From: Pyropia haitanensis
Taxonomy: Eukaryota; Rhodophyta; Bangiophyceae; Bangiales; Bangiaceae
Direction: 5' to 3'
Assembly (NCBI GenBank): GCA_008729055.1
Contig: SDUX01000004.1
Coordinates: 6,526,559-6,590,558 of the forward strand
DNA length: 64,000 nucleotides
Each line of letters begins with the position of its first letter. Within the stretch, counting starts at the first letter, position 1. Positions 56,831-64,000 of the stretch are shown here, piece after piece. A program made the translations under genes and the position numbers. The notes below the pieces were generated by a model that was not told where the DNA came from, searched no databases, and was given only the letters and a program-made list of their open reading frames with translations.

Positions 56831-56956
56831 CCTTGGGATTCCCAAGGTCCAGAATCCCAACCCCCCACCAGGCGCTGCATTCGAGGGGTGCGTGTGGGGG
56901 GCCCGTGAGCCCCCCTGGAGGGACCTGGTGGACTTCCCGGCGTGGACTTCGAATCC
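56831..56956. repeat. Foldback element with inner hairpins
   Basis: Begins with a perfect palindrome CCTTGGGA-T-TCCCAAGG (56831-56847). The centre is GGGGGGC-CCGTGA-GCCCCCC (about 56905-56924). Outer arms pair as GGGATTC...CCACCAGG on the left against the reverse complement of CCTGGTGG...GAATCC on the right (to 56956). No coding content. Confidence 0.55.
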
Positions 56957-57309
56957 ATGGACTGGCAGCGGCAGCAGCGTCCTCATTGCAGCCCATATTG
57001 TTTTTTTGCACAGAACTCTGGTGCCTCTCTTTTCCGTACACTTCGGTAGCGCAATCCGCTGCGAGCCGCACTCGCGCACCACGGCTGCGCCCGTCGCGCT
57101 GGCGACCGTCGCGCTCGCGCGACGTCACTGCAAAACGGCCCCGTGCCAGTCAGCAGTGCAGCATCACGTCTGACAGCGGGTGCCATGGCGCGTGCCCGGC
57201 CGCGTGCGCGTGCCGCATGACGCGTGCCCTATCCCCACGCACGGTGCCAGCGTGGGTATGCGGCACCGCGCTGGCTGCCCCCCCTCCCGTTGCGGTCTGC
57301 GCTGCCCGG

Positions 57310-57850
57310 CCCCCGGCTTCTGCCGCCGGGCCCCCCCGGCCGCGCGGCGCCCGCCGCCGCCCGGCACCCGGCCCCCGCCGCCCGCCGCCCGCCGCCGCCC
57401 GGCACCCGGCCCCCGCCGCCCGCCGCCCGCCGCCGCCCGCCGCCCGCCGCCCGCCGCGCGGCGCCCGCCGCCGCCCGCTGCCCGTCGCCGCCCGGCACCC
57501 GGCGCCCGCCGCGCGGCGCCCGCCGCCGCCCGGCACCCGGCGCCCGCCGCGCGGCGCCCGCCGCCGCCCGGCACCCGGCCCCCGCCGCCCGCCGCCCGCC
57601 GCCGCCCGCCGCCCGCCGCCCGCCGCGCGGCGCCCGCCGCCGCGCGGCGCCCGCCGCCGCCCGCCGCCCGCCGCCGCCCGGCACCCGCCGCGCGGCGCCC
57701 ACCGCCGCCCGCCGCCCGCCGCCGCCCGCCGCCCGCCACCCGCCGCCGCTCGGCACCCCGCTTCTGCCCTCCGGCCCCCGCCGCTGCCCGGCCCGCGGCC
57801 CCGGCCGCCTGTGCCCCGGCACCCGGCCCCCGGCCCCCGGCGCCCAGTCC
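57310..57850. repeat. GC minisatellite of CCCGCCGC / CCCGGCAC units
   Basis: An array of short units built from CGCCCGCCGC, CGCCCGGCACCCGGC and CGCGCGGCGCCCGCCGC in irregular higher-order order. All six frames stay open and give Ala/Arg/Pro or Gly/Arg/Ala repeats, so the long open frames here are not evidence of a gene. Composition is almost pure G+C. Confidence 0.9.
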
Positions 57851-58574
57851 CCGTCGTCCGGCACCCGCCGCAGCGTCGCGTGCCGGCGGGGGGCGTGGCG
57901 ACCGCCGAGGTAGGGACGGCGTCCGTGGCAACGGGCGGCGGGGGACTGCGGGGGCCGTCGAGGGGCGGCGGGGAGGGGGGGCCGTGGTGGCCGCCGGGGG
58001 GGGGCGGCTGGCAAGGCCTCTGGGGGGTGGCGACCGTGCTTGCCGCGGGCGGTGGCGGCCGCCGGGGGGAGGCAGCCCCCTGGGGGTGGCAGCCGCCGGG
58101 GGAAACGGCCGCGCCGGGGGGCGTCGGGGGGCGTCGGGGGGCGGCCGCGTCCGCGAGGGCTGCCGAGAAAGGGTGGCCTCGGCGGCTGGCGGGGGGGGCG
58201 GCCGCGGCGGCTGGCGGGGTGGGGGCGGCCACGGCGGGCGCGGGGCGGCCGCGGCAGCGGCGGCCGCCGGGGGCGGCAATGGCTGCGGCTGGTGCTTGGG
58301 GGGGAGTGGCCTCGACGGCTGCCGGTGGGGGGCGGCCGTGGCCACGGCTGCGCGGGCGCGCCCCCACCTCAGTTGACGCAACGAGGAAGACCGTCGTGTG
58401 CGAGCCCTCCCCTGTGCCCATGTCACACTGTAATGTATGCATCTATTCTCGTCTGAATCAAGCACACCGCCTGGCTACCCCGGTCCCCGCCGGGGGGCGG
58501 GGGCGGCAACCTTCTCACGCATGTTCCCAGGCCGCACACCCTGAGTCGCTCTGGTGGAGGCAGTATCTGAGGAT
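57851..58574. other. GC-rich spacer beside minisatellite
   Basis: Gly/Arg/Ala-type low complexity continues to about 58370, then a short balanced stretch leads into the inverted-repeat region. Nothing coding is supported. Confidence 0.45.
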
Positions 58575-59599
58575 CTCAACCAACATGCGGAATCCGCACG
58601 TTGGGTTGAGGGGGGGGGGGAAGCCTGTGCGCACGCCACGTGGGAGGGGGGGGAGGGGCGCTGGGGGGGTGGTTGGGGGGGTGTGGGGGGGGGTGGGTGG
58701 GGGGTTGGATAAAAGACAGCCTCGGACTTGTACATTTAAATGCATCCGTTCGTCGTGCCACAGGTCCATAAGGGTTAGTGCAGCCAAGCTGGTTGCTCAC
58801 CGGTTTGTGTCGTGGGTTCGGCTCGGCCGCCCGTCCGCCGTGGCCGGCGTCCCCAGCCATAGGCTGCCGCCGCCGCTACGGTGCGCTGCCACCGTCGGCC
58901 GCTGCCTCTCGGCTCCAACTCCCTCCCGCGGCTGCTCCCGTGGTGGCAGTGGCCGCCGCCGTCGGCGACCGCTGCGCCCGCAGCCTCGGCCGCGGCAGCC
59001 GTCGCGGTGGCCCCGGCGGCGGCCGCTGCCGTCCTCCACCGCATCTGTCCCCGACGCGCCCGCGACCGCCGCAACCCGTCACAGCTGCCCCCGCGGCTGC
59101 GGCTGCGGCCGCTGGGGCAACCACCGCCGCCGCACACGGCCACGGGTCTGGCGACGGCGGCTGCGGCGGAGGCGGCGGCGGCGGCGGCAGCCGCTCGCCA
59201 ATGCTGCCCCTGCAGCCGCTGCCACGGCGGCAGCGGCCACCGCTGCTGCTGCGCACCACCGCTTGCATCGCGGTTGCGGCGGCGGCGGCCGCCGCCGGTC
59301 CGCCCCCGCGCGACCGTCATGGCAGCGCCGTATGCCACCACTCCCACACTCCACCGCCACTGCCCCGGCCGGTGGGGGGGGCTGACGCCGCCGCCGCGCA
59401 CTGCGGTCTCCCCCCTGACGCGACCGCGGCAGGCAGGCGCCCGCGCCGCGGCGAGCCGCCTCCCCTGACGCTGGTTGAGGCGGCCAGACAGCAAGACGAC
59501 AGTAGCGACCAGCTACTCACATGGCAGGCAAAGATCTTTGGTTGTAATTACAATCCCAGAGAATATTTCACGGAGGTCAACAGTACATAGACATCCGAC

Positions 59600-59860
59600 T
59601 TGACTCACATCTCCTGGCCTATCTGGCGAATCAGATGTCCAATTCGTCCATCCTGATAGGCTGTTGCACAATCTGAATTGGGCGAGATGAAGATTGTAGG
59701 ACTGAATCAATTGTTTCCGGAGATGGGATTACAGTATTTGACTCTGAACCCATCCTGGTCAGCGACTTGCGACTGCCAACGCCGAAGACTGAAGCGCCGG
59801 CGTCTGACGCCCCCCTCCTCCCCGCCCCGGTCGCCCGCTTCGCCGTTTTACGCTCTCCGA
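59600..59860 (+). repeat. Outer left arm of the core inverted repeat
   Basis: Pairs with the reverse complement of about 61720-61985. Shared strings include GGCGAATCA, CTGATAGGCTGT, CATCCTGGTCA / CAATCCTGGTCA, CGACTTGC and GAAGCGCCGGCG, in the same order and spacing. Confidence 0.8.
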
Positions 59861-60539
59861 GCAGACTTGGTAGATATGTATGCCTTGTCTCCGACTCCTA
59901 TCAGTGTTGAGAGCGCGCCTGCACACACGTCTGTCACGGCAGCGACCAGAACGGTTTCATGGAGGGCCGAAGTGCATCACCCTCACACGACGGGTTCCGC
60001 CGCTCGGGCGCGCTCGCGACGGTGAAACGCCGTCAGTTGTGACCTTTTGGCGTCCCCAATGGTCCACGCTCCAGCAGCCTGCGTATTTTTTTTAGTGAAT
60101 AGCGCTGACAAGCGCCGCCTGTCCGTTATGGTGTGACCTGTTGCTCGGTATGTACGTGCATGTGGAGTACATAGGACCCGCGGAGCTGGAGGGATCCGTC
60201 ATTCCCGAGTAAACTGATGACGCTGCGACTATTAATGTATCTTTTTATTGCTCTGCACCAACATGGGGGGCAGAACAAGCCTGTAACCGGGTGTGGCAAG
60301 CGTTTCACGCTATTATTTCCCCGCATCTCAGAGCTGTTCAGTGCTCCACGGTCCTCGTTTTTTGCACAGACAATGAGTTTATGAGTACCTGGTGGCATAC
60401 AATTGCTCAAAGTGGTTGGATGGCATGTCGGGGTCCGCACATTGTTGAACCCGTGCAGAAGGAGGCGCCTTGGGCCATGTCGCACTGCTGGACGCGCCCA
60501 CAGCGCCGATGAGAACGAAAAAGGTTGCGGAGGATGTCT

Positions 60540-60790
60540 GCTGTACTGTTGGGATCTCAGAATTGCATCTTTTGGTGCATGAGAGCACTGTGGGGCGTTG
60601 GACGGCCTGTCGAGGCTACCTGTCCAAAATGGCCACTTTGGGGGTCTGTATGACCCACTTCCCGACGTTTGCGAAACATTCTGAGCACATATCCGTGCTC
60701 AGCGACGTTGGTTTAGTCGATTGAGCATGCTTCAGAAAAGTTGATGAAGTGGTCCCTGACTCGTGTTGCACGTGGTGAAGTGCCCTGCGC
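60540..60790 (+). repeat. Inner left arm of the core inverted repeat
   Basis: Pairs with the reverse complement of about 60800-61040. Shared strings include GCATGAGAGC / GGATGAGAGC, TGTGGGGCGTTGGA, CTACCTGTCCA, TTTTGGGGG / CTTTGGGGG, TGACCCACTTC, CGACGTTTGCGA and CTGAGCACATA. The best-conserved part of the element. Confidence 0.85.
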
Positions 60791-60799
60791 ACACCTCAG

Positions 60800-61040
60800 T
60801 GCAATGCGTCACACGCCGCTACAACGCGTTTCAGAAAGTGAAGCAAAATTTTCTCAAGCTGTTCCCATCAAACTAATTCGATGACGCTGAGCACGAGTAT
60901 GTGCTCAGAAAGTGTCGCAAACGTCGAGAAGTGGGTCATATGGGCCCCCAAAATGTCCATTCTGGACAGGTAGGCGCGATAGGCCTTCCAACGCCCCACA
61001 GCGCTCTCATCCATCAAAAACTACATCTATCAGATCTAGA
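60800..61040 (-). repeat. Inner right arm of the core inverted repeat
   Basis: Reverse-complement partner of 60540-60790. Only about 20-40 bases separate the arms at the centre, so a transcript would fold into one long imperfect hairpin. Confidence 0.85.
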
Positions 61041-61719
61041 CAGTGTATTCAGCTACCTCCATATCTTTTTGCACTCTCAACTGCGCTGTGGGCGCAACCA
61101 GCTGCGCCGCAGTGCATATCACCGTATCAGCAGTCAGTCAGTCACCAATGAGTGAACTGCAGAGTGCTTTCTTTGCATTTTTACGGCTCAGTGGCCAACA
61201 GGTACCTCTGCTCTTAGTGTTCACTAATCAAAGTAGACCCATTATGCTCAAAAGCGCTCAGAGCGGGCGCCTATAGCGCTTCTGCCACCCAGCCTCTCGA
61301 CATTCCTGTCGGCCGTACGGGTGCACGACGCCAGATGTGTGCACCAATAGGTTCAGCGTGATCATGTTACCCAGATATGACTACCTCTTCCCACGGTAGG
61401 GCTCTCATGCACTCTATATCCAGGCCGATACTGTTCAGCGGATGACAAAGAAACAGACGGGAGGCACTTTCTTGCACTGTCTGAACAAACGATTGCGTTC
61501 TGCAGGATGACAAATGTCAGGATGTCCAAAGAGCCATAGCGAACAGTGTTTCACCGTCACAGACGCCGCTGAGCTACGGAACCCAGAGGGAATGGTGAGG
61601 ACATGGCGCCCCTCCATGTGGTTGTTCGGGGCTGTGCCTTCGCAGATGTCTGCAGACCCGCACTCAAGACTGGATAGAGCAAGCAAATAAGGCTTGTGTA
61701 TCCACCTGGCCTGCTACGT

Positions 61720-61985
61720 GGCCAGGAAATGGTGAAGCGGGCAACCAGACGGGGTGGAGGGGGGCGTCGGGCGCCGGCGCTTCAGCGGTTGGGAGTTGCC
61801 AGTTGCAAGTCGTTGACCAGGATTGGTGTTTTTCCAATTGTGGTACTCTCATGTCCACCAAGAGTAAGTTCAGTATTGATTGTTGCAGATTCGCTGTTCA
61901 AATCGTGTGACAGCCTATCAGAACAGACGAATGGGACACTTGATTCGCCAAACAGGCCGAGTGATGTGCGTTAAGTCTGAGGTGC
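61720..61985 (-). repeat. Outer right arm of the core inverted repeat
   Basis: Reverse-complement partner of 59600-59860. The pairing weakens towards 62060, where GC-rich low-complexity DNA starts. Confidence 0.8.
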
Positions 61986-62059
61986 TTGTACTTGTGTGTC
62001 CACATCAAATAATCGCGGTGTGTAAGTTTTTTTGAAATATCTCTGCGTGCAAGTAGCGT

Positions 62060-62970
62060 GGCTGCTGACCCCTCCCCCCGCACGGCGGCGGCCGCTGCCG
62101 CCACGGGGGCAGCGGCGGCAGGGGGCGGCGGCAGCGGCAGCCATTGCCGCCGCGGCGAGGGCGGGGGCGGCGGCACCAGCCGCCACTGCGGCGGCGGAGG
62201 CCGCGGCATCGGCGATGGCGAGCGGTGGCGGCAGAGGCAGCCGGGGCAGCGGTGGCGAAGGGCGACGGCGGCGGCCGGCGCTGCCGTGGCAAGCGGATCG
62301 GCGGCGGCCGGCAGCGACAGCAGAGGCGACAGCGGCAGCCGGAGCGGTAGCCAACCGGCAGGGGCGGCGGCGATGGTGAGAGCGGCCGGGGCGGCAGCCG
62401 GCCAGCGGCCGGCCGGGCAGCTGGCCGACAAAGGTAGCCCGCAATTGGCGGCAAAAGGCAGGCGGCGGCAGCCTGCTGGCGGCGGCCGGCAGCAAAGGCG
62501 GCGGCGGCAGCGGCAGCAGGGCGGCAGCAACCCGGTGGGGGCGGCGGCGGCGGGGGCGGCGGCCGGGGCGGCAGCCCGGGCGGCAGGCGGCCAACGGCCG
62601 GCCAGGCAGGCGGCCTGCGGCGGCAGCCCGCCAGCGGCGGCAGCATGCCGGCGGCGGTAGCCGGCGGCAGCGGCGGCGGCCGGGGGCCGGACCGGCGGCC
62701 GGCCGGCGGGGGCGGCCGCCCCCGGCCAGGGTGGCGACCGGTGGCGGCGGCGGTGGTGGCAGCCGCAGCCGCGACGGCAGCCATCCGGCGGATGCGGCGG
62801 CGGGGGACGCAGGGGCGGCGGCCAGCGCGGCCGCCCGGGCAGCAGGCGGCCGGCGGCCGGCCAGGCCGGCGGCCGGCGACCGGCAGCAATGGCGCCGGCG
62901 GCAGCGGCAGCCGGGGCGGCAGCAGCCCGCAGCGGCAGGGGCAGAGGCGGCGGCGGCGGCGGCGGCGGGC

Positions 62971-63004
<34 letters not shown>

Positions 63005-63495
63005 GGCAGCGGCGGCGGGGGCGGGGGCGGCGGGCGGCGGCGGGCGGCGGGCGGCGGCGGCGGCGGCGGTGGGCAGCGGCGGCGGTAGCGGGGGCGGCGG
63101 CCGTGGCTGCCCGCCGCGGCAGCCGCGGCGGGCGGCGGCGGCGGCAGCGGCTGCGGGCGGCGGCGGGCGGCGGGCGGCGGCGGCCGCGGCGGTGGGCAGC
63201 GGCGGCGGTAGCGGGGGCGGCGGGCGGCGGCGGCAGCGGTGGCGGCGGCCGCGGCCGAGGCCGCCTGCCGCGGCAGCCGCGGCGGCCGCGGTGGCGGCGG
63301 GTGTGGGCCGGGGTGGCGGGGGGCGCATCGCGTGGCAGGGGAGCAGGGGGGGCAGCTCGCTGCATGGGGGGCCGGGGTGGCTGCCCGTGGCGGGGGCGGG
63401 CGGTGTGGACGCACGGGGCCGCCAGGGGCGGCCGCACGCTCGGCGCCGGCCGGCGTGCTGGTGGTGCGACGGGGGGGGGGGGGGGGGGGGGGGGG
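62060..63495. repeat. CGG/CAG low-complexity block with imperfect tandem units
   Basis: Built from GGCGGCAGC, CCGGCCAGCGGCCGGCC and GCGGCGGC units in irregular tandem order, ending in a G25-like run at about 63471-63497. All frames are open in both directions for more than 500 codons and encode Gly/Arg/Ala or Pro/Ala/Arg, so no gene is inferred. Confidence 0.85.
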
Positions 63496-63740
63496 GGTGG
63501 CTGCCGCTGGCGGGACGTCGGTGGCGGGAACAGGGACGCGCCGCCGCAGGGTAGAGTAGTGGAGGTGCCCAGTACAGGTCGGTGTAAGTAACTGCAAGTA
63601 GGTGAGGAGCCACACGTGTGTGCTGATGGCGTCGCTGGCCTCGGGGCGCCCAGCGGCTGTGGAGCCTCGACGCGCGAGTCTCGAGCGCTCTCAGAGCGTC
63701 TCAGCGAACCCAACATGCGGAATTTTGCGTGTTGGTTGAG

Positions 63741-64000
63741 ATCCTACGTACTACATGCTCTGGTGACACCCTGTGGCCCAAAGCTGCTCAGGAGACGCCT
63801 GGAGAAATCGCGGCTCTCAACGCTCTGTCAGCCAAGACGGGTGACCCCTCTCCAGTGTCAAACGGCCAGCACGTGGAAAACTGTCAGACTAGACGGGTGA
63901 CGCCTGCATGGCCCCAGCGGAGTGTCGAGGGCCAGGTCGAGGGATCCAGCGGCGGCCAGTGTGTCAAAGGCCGGCTCGAGGGGCGAGGCCGTGGCCAGCG
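63741..64000. other. Right-edge sequence, no supported gene
   Basis: Mixed composition with short direct repeats of GGCCAG and GTCGAGGG. No coding region, RNA gene or splice site can be supported before the window ends. Confidence 0.4.

Larger units (their letters stand above)
58575..63740. mobile_element. Very large foldback (inverted-repeat) element
   Basis: Both outer ends carry related near-palindromes: CTCAACCAACATGCGG continuing to GGGTTGAG (58575-58610), and AACCCAACATGCGGAATT continuing to GGTTGAG (63705-63740). Inside them lie GC-rich subterminal blocks of opposite strand sense (GCC/CTG-type at about 58.86-59.45 kb, CGG/CAG-type at about 62.06-63.48 kb). The core is a low-GC 2.5-kb region (about 59515-62060) whose left and right halves are reverse complements of each other, diverged but aligned nearly end to end, with a centre near 60.79 kb. 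No intact transposase is visible. I call it a foldback-type transposable element by inference; a segmental inverted duplication is the alternative. Confidence 0.65.

Noticed and set aside
57180..58465. Overlapping frames of about 400 codons on both strands
   Set aside because: They arise from the GC minisatellite, which contains no A/T-containing stop triplets; the proteins are Ala/Arg/Pro or Gly/Arg repeats.
60291..60512. Short plus-strand frame in the foldback core with TDNEFMSTWW and VEP...W, vaguely like a Merlin/IS1016-type transposase end
   Set aside because: Only about 70 codons, no upstream catalytic residues, and the matching arm does not keep the frame. Too weak to call a transposase.
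61898..63716. Frames of 530-580 codons on the minus strand
   Set aside because: Pro/Ala/Arg translation of the CGG/CAG low-complexity block; three frames are equally open, so openness is a composition effect.

Overview
The window is nuclear DNA of a eukaryote with an extremely GC-rich genome. By eye most of it is well above 70% G+C, with third codon positions almost always G or C. Eukaryotic markers are GT-AG introns (0 to 3 per gene), Kozak-like starts, a mitochondrial complex I accessory subunit, a PAN2 deadenylase, an F-box protein, an SFT2-type Golgi protein and a DEP/phosphoinositide-kinase protein. Few introns, strong GC3 and long Ala/Gly/Pro/Ser tracts in proteins suggest a GC-rich alga. 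A bangiophyte red alga (Porphyra/Pyropia-like) is my best guess, but the window alone does not prove it.

Layout, left to right. 0-2.9 kb: low-complexity GC-rich DNA and a 36-bp tandem repeat, no gene I can support. 3.0-4.8 kb (+): four-exon SFT2-like membrane protein. 4.8-8.0 kb: unassigned. 8.1-8.7 kb (+): small two-exon C2H2 zinc-finger protein. 10.3-14.0 kb (-): unknown low-complexity protein with two possible winged-helix-like segments and a 27-bp coding tandem repeat. 15.9-17.05 kb (+): mitochondrial CGFS monothiol glutaredoxin. 17.7-24.0 kb (-): PAN2. 24.6-25.1 kb: foldback element. 28.3-28.8 kb (+): a second zinc-finger gene, paralogous to the first and with the same intron position. 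29.7-30.6 kb (+): complex I 21-kDa-type subunit. 31.6-35.8 kb (-): GH38 alpha-mannosidase of the cytosolic 2C1 type. 39.3-42.1 kb (+): DEP domain plus PI3/4-kinase domain. 43.2-44.6 kb (+): uracil phosphoribosyltransferase. 45.4-49.0 kb (-): large unknown Ser/acidic protein with a C-terminal coiled coil. 50.9-53.0 kb (-): NUMOD3-repeat protein with an acidic tail. 54.3-56.5 kb (-): FBXO31-like F-box protein. 57.3-57.9 kb: GC minisatellite. 58.5-63.8 kb: a very large, diverged inverted-repeat (foldback) element with a low-GC core.

The genes do not form an operon or a single pathway. They are ordinary housekeeping and regulatory functions: mRNA deadenylation, Fe-S/redox, respiration, glycan turnover, pyrimidine salvage, lipid signalling and ubiquitin ligation. 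Two features dominate. First, most of the longer genes are split between reading frames, and each switch I could place lies on or beside a long G or C homopolymer. I read these as sequence-length errors or polymorphisms rather than pseudogenes, because the conserved domains on both sides stay intact. Second, the scattered lower-GC islands between genes are mostly imperfect inverted repeats. They look like a family of foldback elements or long-hairpin loci, and the largest exceeds 5 kb.
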